DNA of 64,000 nucleotides from Nelumbo lutea (taxonomy: Eukaryota > Streptophyta > Magnoliopsida > Proteales > Nelumbonaceae). A program made the position numbers and the translations under genes. The DNA lies in NCBI GenBank assembly GCA_022828595.1, contig JAKGHH010000003.1:14818934-14882933 (forward strand), written 5' to 3'. The notes under the pieces were generated by a model. It saw only the letters and a list, made by a program, of their open reading frames with translations. It was not told the origin of the DNA and did not search any database. Shown in pieces: positions 1 through 12,759 of this stretch (within the stretch, counting starts at the first letter, position 1; the number at the start of each line of letters is the position of its first letter).

Positions 1-1398
1 TCGAAAGATGGAAGGCCAAGTTGCGCCCCCTACATAATAATGTACAAGGAAGCCGGCCTTAGGGAACTGGTTCACATGACACGAAATCAAGCAAGTAATA
101 TCGAGTGGCACCTGGAGTTCCCCCAAACACTTCAGCAGAGAATGACTAATGAGTCCCAAGTCCCACTGAAGAGGTTGAGGGAGCTCTGGGAGACACCTGA
201 CGTAGCTTTGTTCGTTTTGGTTTGAAACAAGGGAATACCCAGCCTTTGGTATTTATATATAATGATCGAGGTTCAGACTCTGGCTGTGACGATCGACATG
301 GGTGGCCATTGGCATTAAGGAACCTTTGAAGACCTGTGGGCTGTGGCTGTGAAATGAAGCGATTAAGCAATGTAGACTGAACCAAGACGCAATCCTGGGC
401 TATATGGAAAGGGCATCCTAGAATAAACGATGGTAACGCTCTCTCTCTCTCTCTCTACCTTTTCAGCATCCAATAACAACCCATGCCTTATCAGGATATC
501 CTTGACCTCTCCTTTGCCATTTGCCATGTGCTTTTGCTTTCAAAGCCACTTGCTGAGAGCGTCAGTCAGACCTTCGGATCTTTCCTCCTTTCTTTTTCAT
601 AGTGTTCAATTCCATCGATCGTAACCCAATCTACATGTATACCTTGGTATTGGTTCCCTGTCTGTACACAGTATTTCTCTAAATGGAGGAAATTAAGAAT
701 TACACAGACCTTGGCATTACCCCACCCCAAACATCAAAAACACACCAACAATCAAACGAGCCTAAAGATGAAAGAACAATTATGTTCTAAACTTTAATGT
801 TATGATTTGTCATAATCTCACGGTTAATGGTTTTAAATAGAGTTCTATCATAAACCCAATTATCATACCAAAAACTAATAGACTTATCATTTTCTACTTG
901 CCAAGGAGTGTCTTTCTTAATGAAATCTTTAGTCAGGAGAATACACCTCCATGCCCAAGAGATACCCTTTTTAATTAGGCAGGATTGAGTGGGACAGTAA
1001 GTGTGTTTTGTATCTAGTTCTGGGATAAGTGAGCTATGTCATCTTCTGTAATATTTTGCCATATTTTTTTAATGTTGGTTGATGAAATAAAATTTTAAGG
1101 TGGCTATCCTCTACCTCGAGATTATAAAGTGGAAATTTTACACATAGCTTGTCGATGTGTTATGCAACTGCTTATTGAAGACCAGATAGCGGGACTCGGA
1201 TTTGAGCATGTAGTTGTTAATGGCCCAACATGGGCATCCATCTTTAATGAGAAGATTGGCATCGAGATATATATTTGAGTGGGTGGTGGTGTGTGGGGAG
1301 GTGGCGGATATTAGATTTTGTCAGCCAAGGATAACAGATTAGTAGTGTTGGGTTGATGTCAAATTGTGTTTCACATCAAACAACTCTTTCAAATGAGC
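1..1398. other. Unassigned flank
   Basis: No gene recognised on either strand. A short CT run lies near 437-456. The only open frames are below 80 codons and match no family I know. Confidence 0.5.
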
Positions 1399-1460
1399 AT
1401 ATATATATATATATATATATAAAATAATAATAATAATAATAATAAAAATAAAAATAAAAT
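1399..1460. repeat. (AT)n then (AAT)n microsatellite
   Basis: About 11 AT units are followed by about 7 AAT units and A-rich pentamers. This is a compound simple repeat seen directly. Confidence 0.95.
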
Positions 1461-1669
1461 TTGATGATCCATGTTAGTATGCCTCTCATTTGAGAGGAGT
1501 TATTTATCTATTTTCTCTTTTTTGTATTTTTTTCTTGTTTTCTTTTGTTTTAAAAATATAAAATAGTAATCATTGTTTATATTGATTAGATTAATAAAAC
1601 TACACACTATTAGAGAGAGACCTTTGGGTTTTTTAAGGCCTCTTATTTTAATGCATTGTTATTATTACA

Positions 1670-1672
<3 letters not shown>

Positions 1673-1702
<30 letters not shown>
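1673..1702. repeat. (GA)n microsatellite
   Basis: Roughly 14 uninterrupted GA units in AT-rich DNA. Confidence 0.95.
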
Positions 1703-1706
<4 letters not shown>

Positions 1707-1850
1707 AAATAGGTTGAGGTTAAATAATTAAAAAATTATTAATTTAAAATCCAATAAACTTTCACTAAAAATAAATATTAGCAAAACTTAGTAAATATTA
1801 AAAATGTGTTTTAATTCCACTTAAAAATCAAACTTAAGAAACACTAATAA

Positions 1851-2305
1851 AAATAAGAAATTTAAATATAAAAATTTTAATTGATAGTTTTAATAGTATT
1901 ATTAGATAACTTATGAGTTGAGACCTTTATTGTGCATAATGAGCTCATTAAAAATGATAAAAATTAATGAAAATTTAAAATGCAGAACCCAATTTATTAA
2001 CAATAATTTATTGCAAAAATTACTGAATAATAATGAAAAAAGACCAACAATTAATTAAAAATAAGAAATTTAAATATAAAAATATTAAATGATAGTTTTA
2101 ATAATATTATTAGATAACTTTGTATTAATACATTTTTAATTAATTAATGTTTTTTACGAGTTGAGACCTTTATTGTGGATAATGAACTCATTAAAAATGA
2201 TAAAAATTAATGAAAATTTAAAATGTAGAACCTATTTTATTAACAGTATTTTATTGCAAAAATTATTGAATAATAATGAAACAATACCAACAATTAATTA
2301 AAAAT
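1851..2305. repeat. Imperfect tandem duplication, about 210-bp unit
   Basis: The block starting AAATAAGAAATTTAAATATA at 1851 recurs at about 2058. The two copies share the phrases GAGTTGAGACCTTTATTGTG and TTATTGCAAAAATTA in the same order. Copy 2 carries an extra stretch of about 35 bp near 2121-2155. The surroundings (1700-2940) are extremely AT-rich and hold no gene. Confidence 0.85.
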
Positions 2306-3239
2306 CTGGAAAATTATGAAAAACCTAAACATAATTAAATACTAAAAATAATTAAAAATATTGAAAAGTAACAATATTTTATATTAATAAGGATATTTAC
2401 TGAAAATAATTAAAAGTATAATTAATAGTATTTTATTATTAAAAAATACCAAAAATTATAAAAAAATACCCATGCCAGAAATTATTGGAAAATATTGAAA
2501 ATTAGTTGTATTTTTTATTAACTATGGTATTTATTTAGCTATTTAATTTATTTTTACTGAAAGCAAATGTAAATTAATTTTGTAGTGACTAATACGCAAA
2601 AATTATAGAATAATAATGAAAAAATAATGTATTTTAATTATTAATAGTAATATAATTAACAATAATTATTTTTAAATTATAATTAACAACAATTATAATT
2701 TAAGCTATAAATAGTAGAAAATTACTCTTAATTACCAAAAAGTTATTTAATTATATTTAATTACTAGATAATTACACTTAATTATTTTTAGCCAAAAAAT
2801 TAACAATATTTCTGAAATTATGATAATTTTCATAAATTATTGTATTTTAAATAAATATAGTAATTTAATAATTACAATATTTTAATAGCTAAAAATATTT
2901 TAATAATTAATAATAAAAGTAACAAATTGTTTATAACTTAACCTAACCCGATTTGATCTAGCTGAGGTATGCACCATGCCCACACATTATAAGGGATTAT
3001 CATATTCGAAATTCAATTGGGTATCAAACTTTTGGAGTTCAATGATGGCTTTAGCGGATAGAACCCAAGTTAAACAACCCCTAATAAGCTCAACTTAGAA
3101 GTTATATGCATATGTGGTAAATATTATTATATAATTTTTAAATAACAAATTTTATATTAATATATATAGAAATGTTATATATTTTTTATACTAGACTAAA
3201 ATTAAGTAAAAATTTTAACTTGTAAAAAACCATAGTTTT
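2306..3239. other. AT-rich spacer
   Basis: Very AT-rich DNA full of TTAATTA and AATAATT words. No gene or ordered repeat was recognised. Confidence 0.5.
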
Positions 3240-4080
3240 ATAATTAACACGAGCCTCTTTATCAACAGAAAATGTGCAAGCCTGAGTCCGAGTCTGGCCC
3301 GACTATCGGGCCTAGATCTTAAGTCCGAATCTCGAGCTTGAGCCCAAAGCCCGATCCATACACAGAATGTCTTATTTTTAGTATACTTTTATAAACTAAC
3401 ATTATAATAATTTAGTAATAATTTAATAAATTAATAGACTAATTTATATTTCTTAATAGTAAATTGATATTTATTAATAATTTAAGAAGCATATATATAT
3501 TAATTATATATAACATAAGTACTTTTTTATATATGTAATAGTATCGGGTTGGGCTTGGGCCTAGGCCAAGCTTATTTGAGAAAGCCCGAGCTCGAGCCCA
3601 TGGGCCTGAAATTTTGCCCAAGCCTGAAAAATAACAGGTCGGGCTGGGTCGGGATGTTGGGTTATCTAGCTCATGAATAGGTATAATTGTATATATACAC
3701 AATTGTATACATCAAAAATCATATGAAATAAAAATTTAAACATCTTTTTCAATTTTTTTTTAAATGAACCTCTCATAGCTTGGCCTAATCTGCGGCCTGG
3801 CCTGGCCTAGCCTAAGGCTCGACCCCTGGACCAGCCCAGACCACGGCATAGCATGGGCCCATGCGGGTTCGGGTCTTGTCAATCGACTTAGCACGGGCCA
3901 ATTTACACCTCTACTTGAACCTGCCCAATACTAGGGACGGGGCTAGGAAATTCGAGGGGGTGCCTTGCTCCTGAACTTGCCAGACATTGAGGAGTGGCTG
4001 CTTTGCCCTGAACCCGCCTGACATTGGGGACAGGGCGGGGATGGGGTAGAGTGTTTTAACTATGGGGCAAGGACAGGGAT
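3240..4080. repeat. GC-rich islands from degenerate MITE-like repeats
   Basis: GC-rich runs of GGGC, GCCC, CTCGAGC and GGCCTGG type alternate with AT-rich DNA at 3250-3360, 3540-3670 and 3770-3912. The phrase GCTCATGAATAGGTA (about 3670) resembles the terminal inverted repeat of the hAT-type MITE at 13365-13834, so this is probably a decayed member of that group. The end near 3900 (CCAATTTACACCTCTA) looks like another MITE terminus. No target duplication was found here, so the boundaries are open. The stretch 3915-4080 is also GC-rich and unassigned. Confidence 0.45.
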
Positions 4081-5290
4081 GGGGTGCCCTAGCCTAAACA
4101 TAATTATTAATTATTAATTATTAGTAATTAATAAAAAAGTTACTATATAATTATTAGTTATTTGTAAAATTAATAAAAATGTTAGCTTTTATAATTATTT
4201 TTATTTATTTAAATTTAATATTATTTTATTTAAAAATAATAATTATTATTAAAATTACTATAAATTATTAATAAAACTAAATTTATTAAAAAACAAATAT
4301 TGATTATTAAGCTAATATTAATTAATAATAAATAAAATTATTAAATCTTTCAAAATTTCCCGTACATTGCACGGGTCCCCGACTCTCCGCTAGTTGAAAA
4401 ATAAGTAAAAGTGGTTTAATTTTTTTTTTTTTTTCATTTTCACAGGCAGCATACTGTTAATGGTCGGTGGACATTGCTCCAAACAATGGAGGCGCAGAAT
4501 CTTAATGGTGAGGTCAGTGAAACATGTAATAATAAAAAAAATGTGGGCACAGGTTTCCAGTAGAGAATTTTTAATGATTTTTATTTCACATTCCTTGATT
4601 ATAAATAAAAATTTAGAAGTGCCTTCATGAACATTTTTCCCCGTTTTTTCTATTTTGAATCAAGTGAATGATTCTCATGTGAGGTGTACTCATGACCTAT
4701 TCAATCGGAATGATAACTTGCAGGGTTGGTGTGAGGAGCAAATCTAAGTGCATGTATTCACATCTGTGGACCTTCATCCATGTTTTATGTTTATTAACTT
4801 TTGGCTCCTCTCAATACAAAAGCTCAACCCAACATCGTGTGCGAATGATATCCAGTTTGGGTAATGTATGAATATGCGCTCCATTATTGTCTTTGAGTGG
4901 GAACCCATCCCCATTCCTGAACGTATACAGAAATGATGTATCTTTATGTGTTTTCATGACACATTCATTCATGGACTCCAACGGAATGAGCTCTGACCCA
5001 CTAAAGGGTGTTATTTCTATATTGTATATGGTTCATGGATGATGATTATCAATAAGCAATTTTATATCATGATGTAAGCATGACATGCTATCCGAGTCCC
5101 ATTAAAACTGATCACAAAGTTCCAATTAATTAGTTTTTCTTTAATTTTTATAATTTTTTAGCTGTCATTTTAAACACAAGTCAAATGTGGATTAAATCCA
5201 AATCCAATCTGAACATCTGATTGGATGCAGATGTATCTGAATCCGATCAGAATAGGCCCTATATGAGATGTGTCTCATCATGCACTAATA
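4081..5290. other. Spacer without recognised features
   Basis: AT-rich to 4360 with a poly-T tract near 4421-4434, then mixed composition. No open frame with recognisable homology. Confidence 0.5.
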
Positions 5291-5294
5291 TAAC

Positions 5295-5945
5295 TTGAAT
5301 CATAATGCATCCCTATACGTGATAACGACCATACGATCAAGAGTGAACAATAATCGTTTGGGTCATGGTCGACTTGGATTTGGATGCCATGTGGCCGCCC
5401 AATCATCTCGGTCATGTCAGCGTTGCACCACCACCTCTACGACCTACCTCGGCTGCAGCTACGACAGTGCCATACTATCTCCATGATCCCCACCTTATCC
5501 CCCAGCCACGTCGACTCCATGTTATGCGGATAAGCACGATCAAGATCGAAGAGTGGATGGGGATCATGCCACTAGGGATCAGGTCTCATCCCAAAGGCCT
5601 TGGCGGATAACATTATCCCGATAACCTTGGAAGCCTAATCTGATCAGGACATGAACCTTCGGCTATAAAAAGGTATTTTTCGTTCAAGATAAAGGATTTC
5701 AACTTTTAGCCCTCAATACCGTTATACTGTTCGGACTAGCATTGTTCTCCAACTACTCCACTCGATTCCCTATTGCCCTCTACTGACTTGAGCGTCGAAG
5801 TATCTACCTAGGGATAATTCCTCGAATCTCTGACATCTTCTTGTTCGCAAATCTCATTACAGTTCCACCCTTCCATTTCAGTTCCACCCAGCTGGCAAGA
5901 ACCATCTTACTGTGACTTCGATTCTTACACTACCTTAGATCGAAT
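5295..5945 (+). mobile_element. Solo LTR (Ty3/gypsy type), boundaries approximate
   Basis: A GC-richer block carries a TATA box (CTATAAAAAGG, about 5663-5673). It is followed by a pyrimidine-rich leader and the phrase GACTTGAGCGTCGAAG (about 5787). Such a motif is frequent in R/U5 regions of plant gypsy LTRs, and a matching phrase (CACTTGGGCATCGGAG) occurs in the LTR near 19797. No internal gag or pol sequence follows, so this is probably a solo LTR. I did not find a target duplication, and the ends are estimates. Small open frames inside (5295-5610) are not treated as genes. Confidence 0.55.
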
Positions 5946-6975
5946 ATTTTGTTTTATTTGGTTATGTGCATCATCTTTTCATGTACAAACTTTACACACT
6001 AATTCAGAGTTGAGCAAATCTGCATAAATGAATGAATTTGCCTTTGGAGATAAAAAGAAAAAGGTGTAGAGAGATTAGGTACTCAGTAGTCAGTAGATAC
6101 TGATGCATCTTGTGTCTTGTACAAAAGCATTTGCCATTTGAAAGATTAGGTATGATTCCAAACCATACCACTCTGATTTTGAGAATCAATAACCCAACGC
6201 TCCTCACCAATGAATGATTTTCACCATGTTGACAAAGTCCCTGTCTATGAATTATGATGATGATCTTCCTTCTAATAAAAGCTTATTCTAAAAAAATGAA
6301 TTGATTAATGGTCCCAAGAATTTTCAACGTGACAGCTATTCCTATTGAAGGGTGTGTCTGATTAATCAGAGCGTAGGAAGGATAACAAGTTATTGATTTG
6401 ATCCAGACCGATCATTCATTTTTGGTACCCAAAAAAATATCTAGTTTTACACGTTGGACTATTACCGTTCACGTGGCTGATTCATTAAGCATCGAAACGA
6501 CAAAACTAGCCCGTCAGACGTCAGTGATGGGGCTACACTCCAAGTTCATCTTCTCGATCATTTGCGGGTTATTACTAGACATGTACTGTGTTGCTCTGTT
6601 TACGCTTTCATTTCTTTTTTATTTTGGAGGGTCATCCCCGATACTTGAACAATTGAACCCTCCTTTGTCCGTTTTTATGACGGTCCGGATTAGCTAAAGA
6701 CAAGAATTTACAAAACGATTGGGCATCAGTCGCCCCCGTGTCCTTTTCCGACTGTGGAATTAATGATGAAGTTCGACACCACTAATAAAGTCATGGGCGT
6801 ATTGTACAAGATGCGGGTTCCAGCATGAAACCTTACCATTAGTTTGAGAGCCCGTTGAATAGCTAAACCTCACTCTCAGGTTAGAAATATCTCCTCATTC
6901 TATTCTATCAACAGATTTTCCACTTTTACCAATTTCAGACTTCCCAATATTTCTTCTGTTCTACAGTTCCTGTCC
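5946..6975. other. Upstream flank of the aldose 1-epimerase gene
   Basis: No gene recognised. It must hold the promoter and 5' UTR of the gene starting at 6976, but no confident TATA box or transcription start can be assigned. Confidence 0.4.
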
Positions 6976-7659
6976 ATGACCAACTTCTCTCCGTTCTTCT
7001 GTTTTGTTTTTGCTGCATTTGCTCTCATCAATATTTCTTCTGCACATGGTGTCAAGGTTTACGAAATTAAGAAAGGAAACTTCTCTGTAAAGCTTACTAA
7101 TTGGGGTGCAACCATACTCTCTGTTGTTGTTCCTGACAAAAATGGTGTGGTTATTTTCTCCTTCATTTCTTTTCTTTTCTGTAATGTGTTTTAATAATTA
7201 ACGTGGCCAATTTCCTTTGGTCTTCTTGTTGATTGTTTTTCATCTTACCTCAACCTCGTTTTTTCTTCTTCTTCTTCTTTTATTATTTCAGGTAAATTGG
7301 ATGATATTGTTCTGGGTTATGACACCCTTGAAGCATATAAGGTGAGGTTTGTAGTTTTTCATTCCTGTCCTCGATCCTCTCCTTCTTCCTCACCATATGT
7401 GAGAGGATGGGGCTTTGTTGATTATTGGGTATAGCAGAAGATTTTATATATAGAGTACTGCAACAACTTTCAATTTTTTTATTTCATATTCCATCTAAAG
7501 TTTGTTGTGGTTGCAGAACGATACATCCTACTTTGGAGCGATAGTAGGACGGGTGGCTAACAGAATTGGAAGAGCTCAATTTACTTTAAACGGAACCACC
7601 TACAAATTGGTGGCTAACGAAGGGAAGAACACGCTTCATGGTACGCTCTAATGCAGTTA

Positions 7660-7690
<31 letters not shown>

Positions 7691-9243
7691 GGCCGCATGG
7701 TTGGAAATCTGTAAGACTGTAACACGTATTGTTTGGTTGTGGAATTTTTAGGTGGAGTAAGGGGTTTCAGCGACGTGCTGTGGAAAGTGATAAGATATGT
7801 ACCAGAAGGTCATTCTCCTCACGTCACCTTCGTCTATCGCAGCCCCGATGGTGATCAAGGTTTGGCCAAATTTCTTACCTAAATTTATTTTTCTTTGCCA
7901 TTATCTTTGTTAATTTCTGAAATTTCCATTGGTCGGGTCAATGTCAAGGGCCAAAATTACAGCATTCATGGATGCAATAACAAATGAATTGGGCCGGCCG
8001 GTTAATATTAACACAAGTGTGCCCATGTAACAGTGTAAGGGTGTATCAGTACTTAGCACTCAGTAGATGTGGTTCGGTTCCGACCGATCGAGTTCCGACG
8101 ACTTCCCCCATGGCCTAAACATTGGAGCTGACTGATATAAGCGAAAACAATGTTGGTCCAGGCCCCACACCACCCCATTAGAGGCATAGACTGATAGGCA
8201 TTAATAATGACATGGACGGACGGTGGTCCTCCTCTTGCCATGTCAGTATCATAGACATGCGGTTGTCTGAAATAAATAATAATAATAGTAAGACCTCGTT
8301 TGGTTCGTGAGAATAGGGGTTTTGAATCAGAATTGGAATCCTATTTCTGTTCCTGATGATGTTGAGGAAATGGCGGAATGAAATTTCCTGTTGATCCTAA
8401 TTCTCATTTTCATTTTTATTTAAATTAAATAAATTATAAGAATAGACCATTCCGCTTCCGATCATAAAGGATTTGGATTCTAATTCCAATTCTGATTATA
8501 AACCAAACGAACCCTAATAATCGTTAATTGATCATGCTAATTACACCCAAGCTAACTAGCGAACAGCCAACCAACCCACCGGCTCAGCTGTTTCTGATGA
8601 AAAACATTGTTCAGGCTTTCCGGGAAATCTCCTGACTACCGTTAGCTACACGATCGACGGAGAAGAAACTTTGAGCGTGACCATGACGGCCAAGGCTATG
8701 GACAAGGCCACCCCTGTGAACCTGGCCCAACACACCTACTGGAACCTGGGTGGTCACAAAAGCGGCGACATCTTATCGGAGACAGTCCAAATCTTCGGCT
8801 CCCAAATCACACTCCTTGATTCCCAACTCATCCCCACCGGCAAGATTGCCCCGGTGAAGGGCACACCCTACGATTTCATGCAGCCACGAACCGTAGGGAG
8901 CAGGATCAAGCAGCTGTCAAACGGGTACGACATCAATTACGTGCTCGACGTCGACGAGGTCGGTGATGACCAGTTGAAGAAGGCAGCCACAGTGTACGAT
9001 AGCAGATCGGGTCGGATGATGGAGCTCCGTACAAGTGCACCGGGTGTGCAGTTTTACACCGCCAACAGCTTGAGGGACACCAAGGGAAAGGATGGGGCAG
9101 TTTACAAGGCTCATGCTGGACTTTGTTTGGAGACAGGGGGTTTCCCCGACTCAGTCAATCACCCCAACTTCCCTTCCACGATTGTCGTTCCTGGCAAGTT
9201 GTACCAACATTTGATGCTCTACACTTTCACTACCACCAAGTAA
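6976..9243 (+). CDS. Aldose 1-epimerase (galactose mutarotase), five exons
   Basis: Interconverts alpha and beta anomers of aldoses such as glucose and galactose. Exons: 6976-7144, 7292-7341, 7517-7640, 7752-7859 and 8615-9243. All introns are GT-AG, and the sum is 1,080 nt, giving 359 residues, a normal length for the family. The N-terminus (about residues 1-23) is hydrophobic and ends in SSAHG, as in plant paralogs with a predicted signal peptide, so secretion is possible. Visible family motifs are GRVANRIGRA, NTLHGG (His near 114), AQHTYWNLGG (His near 190) and LETGGFPD (Glu near 323, the expected general base). The chosen ATG is the first in frame and fits the signal-like start. Intron 3 has a CT repeat and intron 4 contains a MITE. 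No break is seen, so the gene looks functional. Confidence 0.95.
7657..7685. repeat. (CT)n microsatellite in intron 3
   Basis: About 13 CT units just downstream of the exon 3 donor of the aldose 1-epimerase gene. Confidence 0.9.
8292..8514. mobile_element. Tourist-like MITE in intron 4, TSD TAA
   Basis: A 223-bp foldback element. The left end GACCTCGTTTGG pairs with the right end CCAAACGAACCC, and it is flanked by TAA (8289-8291 and 8515-8517). The 3-bp TAA/TTA target duplication is typical of PIF/Harbinger elements. Internal phrases (GAATAGGGGTTT...GAATC) resemble the element at 42438-42702. It lies in an intron and does not touch the reading frame. Confidence 0.8.
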
Positions 9244-10614
9244 TATGTAATTAATTACTAATTACTACTACTGCAGCACCCAGCCGACTTTCAATATCTT
9301 CTTCTTCTACTTTTCTTTGGGTCATCCCTTTTGACTTTAGTTACGTTGTAATGACTGTAACTAATGGACATCCTATCATGAAACTAGTGTTCAAAAGTCG
9401 GGTCCATTAAGATAATCAATTATATATGCTTGAACGAGTGGTCAAGATCTGGCCTGTTTAGTGTTCACACACATTATCCAGCAGAGAGATCGAGAAGAGA
9501 ATTACTTGGATCATCAATCCATCATCTCAATCTCAAGTTCTGAACTCGTTGCACTGATTTTTAACTCTACCCACAAATTCAAGGGTACGGTTCATAAAAT
9601 GGGCTACAGTCAAATGTCTGTCTAGACCATACAAATATCAACTACAGTCAAATGATGTAAATACTTGTCACGCACTAACCCATTTAAAGCTGAATATCGT
9701 ACTCGAGCATCACTATGGTGGAGTAAAGCTCAAAAGCTACTCCACCATAGAGGGTATTCCAACTGATCTTCTATATATAGGTAATTTATGATGGAACCCG
9801 TATAGATGTTTATTTTGATCTTGAGTTTCAACCATCAAAATGTGGTATTCTTTCTACTTTGCATTTATGATTTCAAGTAATATCAAATTTAATCCCAATC
9901 GAACATGAAATCTTTGTTTACTTTAAAAATCAACTGAGCACATTATACAAATAACACCATCTTCAACTATTTTCAGGTTTATTTGGAAGAGAAATAACAC
10001 GGGCACTTGCATCGGCATATCATACCTTTCTCAACAAAAAGCCAATGTTCCTCTACCTCATCTTTTAACTTTCTAAGTACAGCAAACTAAATTGCCATTC
10101 AGGTATCAAGTTTTTATATGGAAGGCTCTATGGGGAGGAATTTCCACTAGAAGCAAATTGAGATCATGGAATGAAAAGTTATTTTGCATTTTTTTGCAAT
10201 CAGGAAGTGGAGATTTTTTCACATCTGTTTTTTAAGTAACCTGATATAAATCCTAATATAGTGAATAGTGAACATCTACAACAACTCATTTTGGATTGGC
10301 TTCAGTCACTTGAACAATCTTTTAATGCACACCTCAAATTATGCTTTTTCTCCAAATTCTGGATACTCTTATATATGATCTAGGAGGCATGCAACAACAA
10401 GGTCCACCGATGGATCTTATAATCAATGCAACAAGAAGGTTCACTGATGGCTTCAGTCGCTTGAACAATCTCTCTTTGGCGAACAAAACAAATGAAATAA
10501 TTGCGGACTCAAATCTCTCCCTCTAGTATGATAAGTTGAATGCATTATCTCTATGCCCAACAATTGAAAATCATTATCTTTTATTCACTGATGGATCTTA
10601 TAATCAATGCATAG
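9244..10614. other. Spacer, 3' flank of aldose 1-epimerase
   Basis: No gene recognised. The phrase GATGGATCTTATAATCAATG occurs twice (about 10409 and 10590), a local duplication of unknown origin. Confidence 0.5.
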
Positions 10615-10856
10615 TGTTGAGAAAGTTTAGGCAAGGGTGTTTTTAGTCTTTACCTCTTCTCTTTGTATTCTTTTTGTATTTGGGTGCCCAAGTAGGGACC
10701 TCTTTGTAATTTCTTGTTTCAAAATATAAAATGCTTTTTGAGGGTGTGAACAATAGCAAGAATACACCATTCAACACATTCCTCTCTTCTTCTCTTTTCT
10801 CTCTTTTTCTTTCTTCCTTTCTCATACAAACCCTAAATTTGTAATACTAGTTGACA
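10615..10856 (+). mobile_element. Copia-type LTR remnant
   Basis: A 242-bp block starts TGTTGAGAAAG and ends TAGTTGACA. It is pyrimidine-rich in its second half and is followed directly by a tRNA-Met primer-binding site. This fits a 5' LTR of a Ty1/copia element. I saw no gag-pol in the following 4 kb, so the internal region is lost or decayed. No 3' LTR was found. Confidence 0.65.
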
Positions 10857-10857
10857 A

Positions 10858-10869
10858 TTGGTATCAGAG
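10858..10869 (+). promoter_or_regulatory. Primer-binding site, tRNA-Met type
   Basis: TTGGTATCAGAG lies immediately after the LTR end. It is complementary to the 3' end of initiator tRNA-Met, the usual primer for plant LTR elements. Confidence 0.75.
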
Positions 10870-11639
10870 TAAGGTTAAGGTACTTGGGAATACCTTTCTT
10901 GTTGACTCTCTTGCATGAGATGAACTGTTGAGGTCAGCAGTCGGTATAGGTGTCAGCGGCAATACATGAACCATATATGGTTTACTTCGCCTAGATTTTA
11001 GAAGATTTTTTGTATGGCTCTTGTCTTCGTTTGAAGCTTCTATGAGTTTTAATAGATTTTTCAAGCAGAAAATTGCAAAAAATCCATATCTGATGTTGAG
11101 CCTTATACACTTAGTTTAATCAGTTTTTCGACTGCAAAACCTAAACCATTCAGGTTGTTTTTTTTAACTTGAGAGCAACGGGAAGTGGTCCCTTATTTTT
11201 CTAAGCCCTAGACAATTTTTGGGAGATTTTCTTCTCCATCTATATATTATATATTATTGTAAAAATTAAAAAAAATCAATTATCTAGAAGAAATTTCAAT
11301 TGATTTGTGGACATGGTAGATCATCAATAGGTCTACAACATAATCAATTTTTAAAGGTACATCACAAGAAAAACCTAAAATTTTCATTTCTTTCAATTTT
11401 TTTACTATTCTGGAATTTCTTCAAATATTCACAAAGATCTACATATATGAGGAACATAAGTGGGAATTTTTGCACAAGAATAGCATATCAACATACACAA
11501 AGATGTTGGATCTTGCAAAATTGTGGATGTCTTGGTGGATTTTAGCTAGATTTCAATATCTAGGAATGGTATGAAGGTTTCTAGAGGGTTTGGGGAAAAA
11601 AGAGGGCTTCTGATATGGGTTTAAAAGCCCTCTTTCAAA
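10870..11639. other. Spacer, possible internal remains of the LTR element
   Basis: No recognisable coding sequence. Part may be the leader of the Copia-type element upstream, but nothing confirms it. Confidence 0.35.
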
Positions 11640-11882
11640 TGAAGTTTTTTTTTTTGTTTTCCGCAATAGTAAAATCGCATTGTATCAGCGTATTGGACGA
11701 TACAAAACCGAAATTGGTCGATACTCACCGAAACATAAATGATACGGGTACAATATGCTTCCAACATGATGAAAATGAACAATACTAAGGATTTGGTACC
11801 GTTCCCCATGCCGAAACTTCAAAGATACAATACACATCAACCGATACGCAATGAAATTTTGAACCTTGCTTCTACGAAACAT
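11640..11882. repeat. Dispersed repeat rich in GATAC and TATCG words
   Basis: This stretch has the word content (GTATCAG, CGATAC) and a terminal phrase (TTTTGAACCTTGC) like the MITE at 33381-33600. A full left terminus was not seen, so it is probably a truncated copy. Confidence 0.45.
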
Positions 11883-12451
11883 TTTTACAAAAGTAATTTT
11901 ACGAAAACACTTTTATAAAAACACTTATATGAAAGTACTTTTATCAAAGCACCTTTAAGAAAGTGCTTTTTCAATGCCAAAAGGGTATACTTTTGTAATT
12001 TTCAGATTTTTTTCATTTTAATATATTTTTGTAATTTTTTATATGTTAAATTTTTTTATATAATTTTTTATATTTCATTCAGTTTGGATTGGACCCAATT
12101 CCAATCCATTTACATTTTAATAGATTGTATTGGATTTGGAATGGATTGGGTACAGTCCATTTGTAAGTGGACTCACATTGAACTGGATCGGGTTGCACAA
12201 AATCCAGTCCAATTGACACCTATAATTTAGACTTTATAGACTTAAAAATCCATCTATATACCCAAAACTAAAAACGTACAAGCTCATCTTTTGACCTATT
12301 ATGCTTCTAAATATCAAAGGCACTCTACTATGGACATTCCGACTTGTACAACTTTTTTTTAAGATAATATATTATCATCTTTTGCTTGAAAAAAAAAAAA
12401 AAAACTACTGTCCCAACTCCTAAATAACATTGAATTTCGGTCTAACGTATG

Positions 12452-12751
12452 CATGGTTTTTAAAATTGACCCAGTGATCGAACCGGTCAGGGGTCCGGTT
12501 ACCAAGTTGAACGGTTCGACCGTTCGAACCGAACGCTAGGCTGGTTCTGACAAAAAAATAAAAAATAAATAAAATTGGTAAAAACCGTTCGAACGGTTCG
12601 AATGGTTAACTGCTTGGTTCAGCGGTTCGCTGACCAAAATCAATGATTTTGGAGAAAAATCCGGTTTTGGGGGAAAACGAAACTGGTCACCTGACCAATT
12701 CCCAGTTTTTCCAGTCCAACCGTCCAGTCCGATCCGGTTTTGAAAACCATG
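12452..12751. mobile_element. hAT-type MITE, near-perfect 8-bp TSD
   Basis: A 300-bp element with inverted ends CATGGTTTTTAAAA and TTTTGAAAACCATG. Flanks AACGTATG (12444-12451) and AACGTACG (12752-12759) match at 7 of 8 bases, as expected for a hAT target duplication. The interior is rich in CGGTTCGAACGG inverted words. Similar GGTTTTAAAA phrases occur near 20601 and 30072. Confidence 0.8.
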
Positions 12752-12759
12752 AACGTACG

